Shown: positions 1 through 10,917 of the stretch, one piece after another
How positions within the stretch are numbered: the first letter of the stretch is position 1
Layout: each line of letters opens with the position of its first letter
Origin: Aedes albopictus
Lineage: Eukaryota > Arthropoda > Insecta > Diptera > Culicidae
Assembly: GCF_035046485.1 (NCBI RefSeq)
Contig: NC_085138.1
Location: 87,407,228 to 87,471,227 of the forward strand
Direction of reading: 5' to 3'
Length of the DNA stretch: 64,000 bases
Position numbers and translations under genes: made by a program
The notes under the pieces: model-generated
Told to the model about the DNA's origin: nothing
Seen by the model: the letters and a program-made list of their open reading frames with translations, nothing else
Database searches by the model: none

Positions 1-2
1 AT

Positions 3-155
3 GATCCTGGTTTGCTTACTTTCGACGATTTAACATCTACGTGGTCGGTGTTTTCTGTTGGTTTGTCAGTCAGTGGTTTAGTGTTTTTGTTGGAGCTAGT
101 GCTGAATTATTTCAATTGTTTTGAACATCAAAAACAAACAAAAAATGCTTGGTGA
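3..155 (+). CDS. 3' end of a divergent ionotropic receptor (IR) gene, cut by the window edge
   Basis: Reading from base 3 gives about 50 codons ending in TGA at 153-155. The peptide contains LTFDDLTSTW followed by a hydrophobic stretch (VFSVGLSVSGLVFLLEL) and a short basic tail. This matches the end of the IR at 38251-39950 almost residue for residue (LTFDDLTSTW, then the last membrane helix). In ionotropic-receptor proteins this is the end of the S2 ligand-binding lobe plus the final transmembrane segment. The ATG at base 1 is out of this frame and is not the start. The rest of the gene lies left of the window. It is a close paralogue of the 38 kb gene and has the same orientation. Confidence 0.8.
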   Translation, partial: DPGLLTFDDLTSTWSVFSVGLSVSGLVFLLELVLNYFNCFEHQKQTKNAW

Positions 156-1077
156 TGCTGTGAAAGAAACAAATGTGTAGTTTTTTTTTATTTGTGAGAA
201 CTCACATCACGTAACAAGCTGGGAGAAACTAGTATTACAAACCCCACTGAGATCATAACCCCCTTCCCAGCACACACCCCTCCCCACCGATGAGGCTAAG
301 GCCGGGGTGGCCTCCGCTGTACATAGTAGCAGTCTCCATTCCACTCGGTCCATGCACGCTAACGCCACTCAGCACTAAAGTGCATAATTTCCAGACTACA
401 CCAAAAATGTGTAACCCTTGCACATTCACAAAATCAGCTCCTATGTCCGCAAAATCGTTAAATTCGCAAAAATTTTTGTACAGCAATCTAGCTAGGTTTA
501 CTAGTGACCTTGGAAAACAAAAAAAAATATCGACATTTCGCATCTAGACGAGTGTACGAGCTGTTTTTGAGAATGTGTAACTGTAACACAGAATGTTATG
601 CTGTAGATATTCTCTACTGCTCGGGATTTGATAAGAGGTGTGGTGTATTACGTGACATGGAGGTGCTGTAATGTGTACTAAACCAAGTCCCTGCTGGGCG
701 GCGCGAGGTTTGAAATTGACTGAGTTGTAGCTGAAAAGTACCCTACATACATCAAAACGAGCACATAGCAGACGATATTGAAGGTGGAGTTTGAAAGGGA
801 CGTTCCAGATTCCACCTTTGACATGAGTATTTCAATGATAAAATTGTCAAACTTATTGAGTAAACTTGTTTGAACGAATCTAATACAGACAGCTGAATCC
901 AAAATTGAAGATGGTTTTGAATGGGATTTTTTAGAAATATTTTGTATTTTCTCATGTTGTCCCTGTCGTTTCAGAGTTGAATGATTGAAAAAACGCCTAT
1001 GAGGGAAGAGAGAAACTGAAGCTCGCAATGATTGTTCCGCCCTTCTCACATGATGGTATAAATATGTATAGCATTCT
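156..1077. other. intergenic, no gene recognised
   Basis: No coding region, RNA gene or bounded element can be supported here. Short open frames around 253-547 and 678-1049 have no recognisable domain and overlap on both strands. The C-rich patch at 260-360 resembles middle-repetitive DNA but I cannot name it. Confidence 0.4.
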
Positions 1078-1216
1078 CAGCCAACACGAAGTCATATATG
1101 ATGCAGAATAGGATGCTAAAGTCGAGGCCATATGCGTAAATGCTTCCATTTAACCACGGGTAAAGTGTACGCTTATCGCCTCCACTTTCGCATTTTATTC
1201 AACAGCATATGCGAAC
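1078..1216. mobile_element. short palindromic MITE (CAGCCAACAC family), diverged copy
   Basis: The stretch begins CAGCCAACAC and carries inverted halves: AGGATGCTAAAGTCGAGGCC on the left, and GCCTCCACTTTCGCATTTTA on the right. A better preserved copy lies at 45150-45302. It has no coding capacity. Confidence 0.6.
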
Positions 1217-1418
1217 GTTTGATATCATAACTAATTGTGCTTTCGGAATGTTATCAATAACTCTTTATTATCAAAATTTGTTATAGAAACATTTCCCCAA
1301 TTCACTGTTATTAAGTTGTTATTGACACTAACAAACCATGTTATTAAATTGATTTTCCAGGAACAAATTTTTGTTATGTGACTTGTTATTTTGCCGCGTA
1401 TAACAGACAAGCTTATAA
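1217..1418. repeat. TAACAA/TTGTTA-rich repeat
   Basis: Many TTGTTAT and TAACAA words occur in both orientations. The same texture occurs at 2813-2898, 50880-51120 and 62100-62430. It forms the flank into which the 1427-2812 element inserted. Confidence 0.45.
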
Positions 1419-1426
1419 CTCAATAT

Positions 1427-2812
1427 TAGAGTGGCCCACACACGCTATGTCTGAACCAGCAGATTATAAAAATTGAATGTACATCGGATTTTTTTCCGCA
1501 GAACATCAGTATTCAACCTATATTTTCATTTGCAGAAGGTTTAAAAATATTCTATCGGTGAAAATTTTTCCATACATTTTGTATGGGAGAGAAATTGGCC
1601 GAAAATAAGAATTTCATGCAAATTTGTATGAAAAACAGCTAAAAAGATGAAAAAATCAAAATTTCCCCGATGAAATATTTTAAAAGTTTCTGCATATGAT
1701 AATATAGCTTGAATTCTGATATTCTGTGGAAAGAAAGCCGATGTACATTCAATTTATATAATCTTCTAGTTCAGACATAGCGTGCCACACTTATATGAAA
1801 AACAAAAATTTAGAAAAATGCCAAGTCTTACCTCCTAAATCAGTTGATTTGGACTCCCAGAAGCTTCGTTCAAAATTTGAGCAAAATCAGTTTAGGCTCA
1901 ACTTTAGGGGGCGCTCAAAACTCTTAAAGTTTGTATGGGAAAACTTGGCCAAATTTATGCATAAATTTTAAGTTTTCCGGATTTTGCCGCTAGGTGGCGC
2001 TCTAAGCGTTCAATAAAAAAAAACTCTTTGGTATTATTGTAGGTGACTACATGCCAAAGAACTTTGTCGAAGACCGCGAAGTGATCCGACGGCTGTGAAA
2101 AAAGTTATACCCTAGGCAAAGTGAGGCAAAGTATTGAGATTTCATTATTGATATTATTCCTTTACATGTACTAAATTCTGTTTTTACGCGATTTTTTGTT
2201 CCGCGTAAAAAAAATCGTGTAAAAAAAGTTTTCAAAACTTTTTTTATCGGATCATCCTAAAATTTTGACAGGGTATCAAGGATGATAAGAGAGATCTCTG
2301 GTAGAAATTTGAGCCCCATCGGAAGTAAATTGCGACCAGGAGAGAAGATTCTTTCCAAAAACACATCGCGTAATTTCGAGAAAATCGTGTAAAAAAAATC
2401 GTGTAAAATAAAACCGCGTAAAAAAAGATCGTGTAAAAAAAGAATTTTGTGTATTGGAAAAACAACAATAAAGTTTATCCTCACTTTACCTAGGGTATAA
2501 CTTTTTTCACAGAGGTCGAATCACTTTGCGGTCTTCGACAAAGTTGTTTGGTATATAGTCACCTACATTAATACCGAAGGGTTTGATGATTGAACGCTTA
2601 CAGCGCCACCTAGCGGCAAAATTCGAAAACTTAAAATTTTTGCAAACATTTGTTTTCCCATATAAACTTCAAGCGTTTTGAGCGCCCCCTTAGGCTCAAT
2701 CGATTTTGCTCAAATTTTGAACGCTTCTGGGAGTCCAAATCATCTAATTCAGGAGGTAAGACTTGGCATTTTTTCGAAATTTTTATTTTTCATATAAGTG
2801 TGGGCCACCTTA
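1427..2812. mobile_element. palindromic non-autonomous hAT-like element with 8-bp TSD
   Basis: It starts TAGAGTGGCCCACAC and ends GTGTGGGCCACCTTA, and is flanked on both sides by CTCAATAT (1419-1426 and 2813-2820), an exact 8-bp duplication as made by hAT transposases. The halves are inverted copies: AATGCCAAGTCTTACCTCC near 1820 is mirrored by GGAGGTAAGACTTGGCATT near 2760. The hinge near 2050-2560 holds a conserved inverted motif (GAAGACCGCGAAGTGATCCG against TCACTTTGCGGTCTTCGAC) shared with 7125-7826. A 344-bp MITE is nested inside at 1441-1784. There is no transposase. Confidence 0.85.
1441..1784. mobile_element. nested palindromic MITE
   Basis: Terminal inverted repeat CACGCTATGTCTGAAC at the left matches GTTCAGACATAGCGTG at the right. 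Inner matches such as AATGTACATCGG/CCGATGTACATT extend the arms. The interrupted host element resumes as CCACACTTATATG, repeating CCACAC from just before the insertion, so a target duplication of about 6 bp is likely. Confidence 0.8.
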
Positions 2813-2889
2813 CTCAATATGTTATGTTAATAACATAAAAATTACTAATTCCATTATGCAGTTATTTTGCCAAAATAACGCATTTTGTT

Positions 2890-4095
2890 ATGCTGTTGTT
2901 ATTCTCTTCTGCTCGGGTGGCGCTTCTTCATCCGGAAGACTGAGTTCTGCCTGTTCCGCGCCTGTTTGTAACGTGCCTCGTTCGCTCTCGTACGGTGTTG
3001 CAGCATTCTCGCCCATGCTGCATTCTTCTCGTTTTTCAACTGTTCACATTCGCCGTCGTACCAGTCGATTCCGTGTTTTGGAGTCACGAAGCCTAGTGCT
3101 ACAACCGAGGTACTACCTATGGCAGATCGGATGTCCCTCCAGCCATCTTCAAGTGTAGCTGCGCCAAGCTGCTCTTCCATTGGTAGGGCCACTGCTAACT
3201 GCTGCGCGTAGTCTTGAGCCACTTCTACGTTACGCAGCTGCTCGATGTTGAGTCGCGGCGTTCGACTTCGACGCGTGGTGATAACTGTCGAAAGTTTTGA
3301 GCGCATGCATACAGCGACTAAGTAGTGATCCGAATCTATATTCGCACTGCGGTATGTGCAGACATTTATTATATCCGAGAAAAAATTACCGTCGATTAGA
3401 ACGTGGTCGATTTGGTTTTCTGTTTGATGGTCGGGTGATTTCCAGGTGGCTTTGTGGATATCTTTGCGGGGGAAGAAGGTGCTTCGGACTACCATACCAC
3501 GGGAGGCTGCAAAGTTTACGCATCGCTGGCCGTTATCATTCGATACGGCGTGCAGGCTGTTTCGCCCGATTACCGGTCTGTACATTTCCTCCCTTCCTAC
3601 CTGCGCGTTCATGTCGCCGACAACGACTTTCACGTCACGCGGCGAGCATCCATCGTATGTTTGCTCTAACTGCGCGTAGAACGCTTCTTTCTCGTGAGTG
3701 TAGAATTAGCATCTAAGTTAAAATTCACATAAATAAAAATTGAAAAAAAAGCTTCTTTCTCGTCATCAGGTCTCCCTTCGTGTGGGCAGTGGACGTTAAT
3801 GATGTAGTTGAAGAAACGGCCCTTAACTCTCAACATGCACATCTTTGCGTTGATCGGCTGCCACCCGATCACACGTTGTCGCATCTTGCCCAACACTATA
3901 AATGCTATTCCCAGTTCATTGGTGGTGCCACAGCTTTGGTAGAAGGTAGCCGCTCGATGCCTGCTTTTCGACACCTTCTGTTCAGTCCAACAAAGTTCCT
4001 GCAACGCCACGATGTCGAAGTTGCGGGGATGTAGTGAATAGGCAAACATCGCACATGAAAAACACGAAACATTTTCACAAACACTCACCAGACAC
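2890..4095 (-). pseudogene. RTE-like LINE fragment: apurinic endonuclease domain
   Basis: On the minus strand, two open stretches (about 4088-3666 and 3681-2899) encode one endonuclease/exonuclease/phosphatase-fold domain. Visible motifs are VALQELCWTE (catalytic Glu), GDMNAQVG (Asp/Asn), and SDHYLVA (the terminal SDH). Linking text such as INVHCPHEGRPDDEKEAF and ENQIDHVLIDG is typical of RTE/BovB-style LINEs; this class is from recollection of the family. No reverse transcriptase follows: the homology stops near 2890, where TAACAA-type repeat begins. A 55-bp insertion at 3696-3750 breaks the frame. It is a dead, truncated copy. Confidence 0.8.
3696..3750 (+). mobile_element. 55-bp severely 5'-truncated retro-insertion with 13-bp TSD
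   Basis: GCTTCTTTCTCGT occurs at 3683-3695 and again at 3751-3763. Between them lie 55 bp ending in a run of eight A. A direct duplication plus a 3' A-tail is the signature of target-primed reverse transcription. Excluding the insert restores continuity of the endonuclease frame. The parent family is unknown. Confidence 0.75.
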
Positions 4096-4635
4096 TATCA
4101 ACACCAGTAGCTTTCAAACCAATTGATCAAAGTTGATGAAATTTTGCAATAAAGTGTTTGTATAAGTATCATAAATGCTAACGAAATTTCATAATTATCA
4201 TCACAGAACTTTGAACTGTAGAGTAAAAGAAGCATCTTTTAAATGAAAATTGGTCATGATTGTACAAAATTTTTAAAACCACGTCTGATTGTTTTTCATC
4301 TACAGATAAAAGTAATGCATCGATTTATATTAAATTTGGCACAAATAATAAACATAAACCAAAGAGTTCTCAGTCAATTATTTGGCCAATTCAACCGATT
4401 CATTGCAAAGCTACAGCCGTACTTCTGTGTCCCGTTTATTGCGGATACAGGCTTTATAAATTGAAATTCCAGCCACCATTGCGAACCGTTCAACAATCAC
4501 TTCTGATATTCACCCGACTTCTGATATAAATGTTTTAATTTCCCTTGGAAAAAAAATTTAAAGTATTTCAAATTCAATGGGAAATATAAGAGATGGCTAC
4601 TGTGGAATAATTTGCAAAAAAACAAAAAAAAAAAA
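4096..4635. other. intergenic, nothing recognised
   Basis: AT-rich sequence with no supported gene. It ends in an A-run directly before the terminal motif of the composite element. Confidence 0.4.
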
Positions 4636-5389
4636 CAGATTAATCCACCTAGTGGTGATAGTGCCTTTCTCGTCGAATATGTAGTCATGAACTTTTCGTC
4701 GACGTTAGCCAAAATGTTCATGAATCCTGAAAACACTTTATATGGAAAAGCAAAAATTTTAACAAAGCCATCATCGATTTTTGAAACTTATTGATGATAC
4801 ATATTCCGATGTTATGTTCAACAGCAAAACAGAGCTGAAAAATATCAGACCTCTCAGTTGACTGCTTGACTACCTTAACCCTAGCCGTGACCCCATTCCA
4901 TCCACTATGGCAACGGGGTGAGCGTCAGCTAATGCATGAAGAAGGTTAACTTTATTCACAATCACAGATCACTTTATGCTATATTTTTTATTATTGGTAA
5001 CACGATTCATGTAAAATTTGACCTTCATACGAGAAAAATGCAGAAAATTTACGTTTTTTCATTCAAATTTCAATCGCAATAAGATGAGTGAGGGCTCAAC
5101 CAGCCGCACCCAAATTGTGGACAGTAATTTTAGAAGCATAAGGAGAGTGAAGATTGAAAAACTGTATAAGGTGTTGATACGATTAAATTATATATTTTCC
5201 CATAAAACGTTGATCCATCCTACTATACATTTACACCGCAGGAATCTGAAATGGTGTTATTTGAAGAGATCGCTTTGGTCACGATTTTGTTCTTTCGCAT
5301 ATATGAAGACTTTGACCATTTCTTCACTTATAATCTTACCCAACGTTTACATGCTATCAAAAAAGCCACAAATTGATTTATCGCTTTGA

Positions 5390-6660
5390 CATTTATTTTG
5401 TTCACTTTTATAATTCCAATATTTGATGTGCAGCTTGCATGGGTTTTGTTAAATTTTACGTTTGATCACTTCCGGCGGGACACCTGGAACTGATTCCGGT
5501 TGTCTCAAATATGGCCTGAGACTATATTTTTGTAAACTGTTCATCGGGTTACATGAAAAACCGAAAATTAATGTGATCTGAGGATATTTTCTTGCTAATT
5601 GTTCGGCAAATTTTTGAAAAAGCCGCGCATGATGCATGATTTTGGTTCACTTTTATTAAATTACTTCCGATGGAACACCCGCGACCGATTCCGAAACATT
5701 ATTTTAAGTTCTAGATGTGACCTGAGACTATTTTCTTGTTGACCGTTCATCAGATTATCAAAAACGCCGCTATGGTTTGGTTCCCTTCTATATTTTACCA
5801 CTTCCGACGCGTTACTCGTCCTGTCACCAGATCTGGAACACTACCGGTTCTCCCAAATATGGTCTGAGATTATTTGTTTGTTAACCGTTTATCTTGTTAC
5901 TGAATAAGTCATTGATGTGCGGCATGTATTGGTTCTCTTTTTCATTTGACCATTTCTGTCGGGACACCCTTAATCGGTTCCGTAACACACTGATATGGCT
6001 TGCGTCTTTTTTCTTGCAGCTGTTACCTAAAAAGCCGTGATTTGAGGTATCGCATACATGGGTTTTCTTGTCACTTCCGGCCCGGAACTGGTTGCGGAAC
6101 ACTACCGATAGTCTATTAAATAGTCTGAGCCTATTTGCTTGCTAAAGTTTATTAGGTTATCAAAAAAACCATGGGTTTGGTTCAATTTCATATTTAGCCG
6201 CTTTCGGAGGGAAACCCGGAGCTAGTTTCGGCACTACTGACAGTCCATAATGTGGTTTTAGCCTACTTTTTCAATAACCGGAAATCAAGTTGTCGAAAAA
6301 GCCATGATTTGATGTGCTGCATGCAAAAGTTTGTTAACTTTTATATACGGCCACTTCCGGCGGAAAACCCGAAACCGGTTCCGAAACACTACCGGTTCAG
6401 ATATGGTCTGAGACTGTTTTCTTGCTAACTGCTCATCAGGTTATCCAAAATGCCGCAGTTTGATGTGTCGCATGTATGTGTTTGTTACAATTTTATGTAT
6501 GGCCCCTTCCAAGGGCACTGGTCCGGAACACGTAAATGGCCATAACTCCAGAACGGCTGGACCGATCCGAACCATTTTCAATAGGAAACAATGGGACCAG
6601 ATTCCGCGTCGAATGAACCGTCGGTCATTAAAAACGGTTGAGGTTTACTGCCAAAAAGTG
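5390..6660 (+). repeat. tandem array of ~150-bp units
   Basis: Diverged units carry recurring landmarks: ATGTGTCGCATGCATG-type, GGTTTGGTTCA, TTTGGCCACTTCCGGCGGGA, CACCCGGAACCGGTTCC, GGTTCAGATATGGTCTGAG, and CATCAGGTTATC. The last unit runs into a conserved segment (GGAACGGCTGGACCGATCC) and then (CA)n. Matching arrays lie at 7853-9560, 23400-24545, 29330-30840 and 43030-44690. Confidence 0.75.
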
Positions 6661-6667
6661 ATGTGAG

Positions 6668-7124
6668 TTTCTTTGTACACACACATACACACACACAGAC
6701 ATCACCTCAATTCGTCGAGCTGAGTTGATTGGTATATGTGACTTGACCCTCCGGGCCTTCTATCAAAAAGTCGTTTATGGAGTGAACATATAGCCTATCC
6801 AGTACACTTAGTGTACGAGAAAGGCAAAAAAACAGTACTAGCTGTTCAACAATTCGCAAATGAACCTACTTCTACGCAAAAAAAATCGTTTTCCATTCAT
6901 GCAGTGAAAGGCAGTTATTGATTCAATACATTTTTTGCCTTTCTCGTACACCAAGGTGTACCGAAAGGCTATATGTTCACTCCAAAAACGAAAATTTGAT
7001 AGAGCCTCCGGAGGGGTCAAGTCTTATATACCAATCGACTCAGCTCGACGAATTGAGGTGATGTCTGTGTGTGTGTATGTGTGTGTGTGTGTGTATGTGT
7101 GTGTGTATGTGTGTGTGTGTGTAT
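6668..7124. repeat. (CA)n - core - spacer - inverted core - (GT)n centre of P1
   Basis: A CA-rich tract (6668-6703) is followed by a core ending in AGTGTACGAGAAAGGCAAAA (about 6810-6830). The core then appears inverted from about 6926 (TTTTGCCTTTCTCGTACACC), followed by a GT-rich tract up to 7124. This core recurs at 23103-23200, 24640-24762, 30895-31005, 31225-31360 and 42835-42960, and as a fragment near 48930-48980. Confidence 0.7.
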
Positions 7125-7826
7125 TAGAGTGGGTCAACGTTGTATGGAGAAACTTTAAATTTGATCGTATCAACCCGGAACAAAGCTTTTTCAATCTATA
7201 TTAGCGCCCAAAGCAACTGTGCAAAATTTGGGAGCGATTGGTTGCGTCCCCGTATTCCGCATTGCGATTGAAATTTGTATGGAAGTTAGTATGGGAAAAC
7301 GTACTTTTTTGCATTTTACTCATAAGTTGAATTATTCTGTTTAAAACCATGTAACTAATGACGTTAAAGTATAGCCTAGGATATGCCGAGAAACTTTGCC
7401 GAAGACTGCAAAGTGATTCGATGCTTGTGAAAAAAGTTATTCGCCTGGTAACTTAGGCCAAAAATTGAGATTTTATTATTGATGTTATTCCTTTACATGT
7501 TAAATGTTGAGCACCACCGGGCAATCTGTACGTTATAACTTTTTTCGCAAGTGTCGGATCACTTTGCGGTCTTCGGCAAAGTTTTTCGGCATATCCTAGG
7601 CTATACTTCACCGTCATTGGTTAGATTGTTTTAGACGAAAAATTTCAATTTATGATAAAAATGCAAAAAAGCACGTTTTCCCATACTAAATTCCATACAA
7701 ATTTCAATCGCAATGCGGAATACGGGGAAGCAACCAATCGCTCCCAAATTTTGCACAGTTACTTTGGACGCTAAAATGAATCGAAAAAGCTTTGTTCCAA
7801 AAAATCGACTTTGTTGACCCAGTCTA
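7125..7826. mobile_element. palindromic hAT-like MITE inserted in a GT microsatellite
   Basis: It starts TAGAGTGGGTCAAC and ends GTTGACCCAGTCTA. Exact 8-bp duplications GTGTGTAT flank it (7117-7124 and 7827-7834). The two arms are inverted copies of over 300 bp, for example GGGAGCGATTGGTTGCGTCC at about 7230 against GGAAGCAACCAATCGCTCCC at about 7725. The hinge has CTTTGCCGAAGACTGCAAAG facing CTTTGCGGTCTTCGGCAAAG. It shares start, TSD size and hinge with 1427-2812. It is non-coding. Confidence 0.88.
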
Positions 7827-7852
7827 GTGTGTATGTGTGTGTACAAAAAAAC

Positions 7853-9560
7853 TCACATCACTTTTTGGCAGTAAACCTCTTCCGATTTCAATGACCGACG
7901 GTTCATTCGACGCGGAATCTGGTCCCATTGTTTCCTATTGAAAATGGTTCGGATCGGTTCAGCCGTTCCGGAGATATGGCCATTTAGGTGTTCCGGAACG
8001 GTACCCCAGGAAGGGACCAGATATGAAAATGCATCAAACCTATGCATGCGACACATCAAACCACGGCATTTTCGATAACCTGATGGCGGTAAGCAGAAAA
8101 ATAGTCTAAGACCATATCTGAACCGGTAGTGTTCCGGAACCGGTTCCGGGTGCCCCGCTGTAAGTGGCCAAATATAAAATTGTACCAAACCCATGCAAGA
8201 GACACATCAAACCACGGCATTTTAGATGACCTGATGGACAATGAGCAGGAAAATCATCTCAGACCATATCTGAACCGGTAGTGTTCCGGAACCGGTTCTA
8301 GTCGTCCCGCTGGAAGTGGCCAAATATACAAGTGAACCAAACCCATGCATGCGACACATCAAACCACGGCATTTTCGATAACCTGATGAGCGGTAAGCAG
8401 AAAAATAGTCTCAGATCATATCTGAACCGGTAGTGTTCCGAAACCGGTTCTAGGCGTCCCGCTGGAAGTGGCCAAATATACAATTGAACCAAACCCATGC
8501 ATGCGGCACATCAAACCACGGCATTTTCGATGACCTGATGGACAATTAGCAGGAAAACCATCTCAGATCATATCTGAACCAGTAGTGTCCCGGAACCCGT
8601 TCCGGGGTTCCCGCCAAAGTGGTTAAATTTGAAAGAGAAACAATTCCGTACATGCGTCACATCAAATAGCAGCTTTTTAGATTACCTAATGAACGGTCAG
8701 CAAGTGTTTCGGAATCGGTTTTGAGTGGCCGGAAGAGGCCAAATGTAAAAGTGAACCAAATCCAGGCATGTGACACATCAAATCGTGGCTTTTGCGATAA
8801 CCTGATGAACAGTTAGCTAGAAAATAGCCTTACGTCACTGGTAGTGGTCCGGAATTGGTTCAGAGAGTCCCGTCGTAATTGTCAAACCCTGCATGTGACA
8901 CCTTCAATTTGCAGCGTTTTTGGTTAACCGATTAGCAGTTAACAAGACAATAATGTTAGACCATATTTGGTTCAGCCGGTAGTTACCCGGAATCAGATCC
9001 GGGTAGTAAAATGTAAAATTTAACCAAACCCATGGATGCGGTACATCAAATCACGACCAGTCTTGTAAACATTCGACACTTTTTACAACCTTCATTTCGT
9101 TGCCGCAGTCGGGTGTCAGTCGGCTTTGATACATTCGTGCGCTATCGTTACCTCTTACCTACACACAACACGAGTAGAACAAAGACTGATCACGACTTAT
9201 CGACAACCTGATGGAAAAATAGGGTCAGACCACATTAGATTCCCGGTAGTGTTGCGGGTTCAGCTGTGGCTTCGAAAGTGGTTAGAAGAATAAGAGAAGC
9301 AAACCCATTCATGCGATATATCAAATCGCGGTGATTAGGTAAAGGTGAATAAATAGCAATAAAATATTCTCAGACCATAATTGGGACAACTGGTAGTGTC
9401 ATGGTCCATGACTCATGGAATCAGATCTGGCTATCCCACCGGAAATTACCAAGTATAAAAATGTAGCAAACCCATACATACGACATATCAGATCGCAGAT
9501 TTTTTGATAATCTAATGAACGCTTAGCAAGAAAATAGCCTTAGATCACATTAAAGACTAG
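7853..9560 (-). repeat. tandem array of ~150-bp units, inverted copy
   Basis: The same unit as 5390-6660 in reverse orientation. The best units, at about 8036, 8187, 8337 and 8487, are spaced 142-152 bp and carry GCGACACATCAAACCACGGC. Units decay towards 9.5 kb. Open frames here are by-products of the repeat. Confidence 0.75.
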
Positions 9561-10500
9561 CTGTTGTGTAGTAGAACCACCGTTCATGTGAAAAATTAAA
9601 TCGTGGCTTTGTTTAATGGCCTGATAAACATTAGGTATGAACAACAGTGACGAATAGGTTTAAGTTCTCATATATGAGAACAAAATATAGACAAAACTAA
9701 AGCGATCTCATCAAATCGTACCATTTCAGATTCCTAAGGTGTAAAGTTATAGCAGGATTGGTCAACGTTGAATGGAAAAATAAGAATTTGATCGCGTAAA
9801 CAGAAGATGGTGGCTGTTTTAAGGAATTTGGAGTTCTAAAACTATGTAAAATAAGTGTATTTGGTATGGGAAATTTGTTTGGAGTCCACCAGAGTATCCA
9901 AAATAGCGGTCCAAAGTCCAAGATAATGGCCCAGTATTCAATTTAGTGCCTATTTTATAGGATTTTTAATTCTTGCATTATGGGCATATTTTGTATGAAA
10001 ATATGTCCAGAATTCAAAATTTGTAATCAGAAAACCCAAGCTGTGCGCTGTTTCACAAGGTCTGCAATATGACTATAGTTTGAATGGGGAAGAATGCCGG
10101 TCTTCGTCCGAAACTGGTAATCAGAAAATCATAAACGACATGCCAAAATTCAATACGGCGACTATTTTATGTAATTTTAGGTGCAGAGTCCAAAAATGAA
10201 TACCAGAACATCCAAGATGGTGTCTCAATGTTCAAGATGGCGGTTAGTTTAGTTGGGGTAGATATCCGGAGTCATAAAATGATGACCGGAAAATCTAAAA
10301 TGACGTTTCAAAATTTTGCGGCTTCATGACACTTGTTTGGTTTGAGTTTTGGATCGTTGTCTTATATTTTCTGAATATTGGATGTTATGCTAATATAAAA
10401 TGTATCCATATTGAGTAGATTTAGCAAGCAGTTTTCATTTTGTATTTATGTCATCAACATGTCCCTCGAGTTTTGTTGAAAGGATATTTTAAAGCACGAG
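9561..10500. other. right arm of P1, non-coding
   Basis: Repeated phrases such as 'GTCCAAGATAATGG' and 'GTCCAAAAATGAATACC' resemble the AAGATGGCGG array at 31670-33110. No gene is supported. Confidence 0.45.
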
Positions 10501-10569
10501 AAAGGCACCATCACCGCTAGGTGGATTAATTAGGGTTTTTTTTTATTTTTGCACTGTAACATCTCATAC

Positions 10570-10915
10570 TTAAGGCGAACTGGAAGCATTTCCTAACGTT
10601 TTGGTTTTGTATTTTTCATTAAATAACGAAGCAACATTTTAAAAATCGGTTTTCGTACACAGTTATAAAAAGGATCAAGGTATCTCCTGATTTTTTTTTT
10701 GCAGGTGGAAAATGTTTTTCAGTTTTAAGGAAGCCATTTTTGAATGAAATTAAAAAAATATTGTTTTTGAAAAATTGGTAAAAGTTTTACACCTGAAAAA
10801 CATCCAGGAGATAGCTCTATCTTTCCGCTAACTTTGAATAAAAACTGATTTTGAAAATATTGCTTCGTTAAAAAATCAAAAACCTAAAAATGAGGAAATG
10901 CCTTAATCGCCTTAA
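10570..10915. mobile_element. palindromic MITE, ~346 bp
   Basis: The left end TTAAGGCGAACTGGAAGCAT mirrors the right end ATGCCTTAATCGCCTTAA with small mismatches. Inner arms also match (ACGAAGCAACATTTT / AAAATATTGCTTCGTT; CCTGATTTTT and GGAGATAGCT segments around the middle). It is non-coding and lies directly left of the inverted arm at 10918. Confidence 0.7.
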
Positions 10916-10917
10916 TA

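Larger units (their letters stand above)
4636..10536. mobile_element. large palindromic composite element P1 (non-autonomous)
   Basis: The left end carries TTAATCCACCTAG then GGTGATAGTGCCTTTCTCG. The right end carries the inverse (CGAGAAAGGCACCATCACCG, CTAGGTGGATTAATTAGGG). Inside, in order: a left arm, a roughly 150-bp tandem array in + orientation (5390-6660), a (CA)n tract, a core of about 120 bp (GTCGAGCTGAGTTGATTGG ... GTGTACGAGAAAGGC), a 100-bp spacer, the core inverted (6926-7060), a (GT)n tract, the array inverted (7853-9560), and a right arm. The palindrome centre is near 6.88 kb. The hAT-like palindrome at 7125-7826 interrupts the (GT)n. There is no coding capacity. No TSD could be assigned. 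Confidence 0.6.

Noticed and set aside
253..547. Overlapping ORFs on both strands as a small gene
   Set aside because: No domain, signal peptide or coding bias is evident, and the frames are simple antisense shadows of a C-rich patch.
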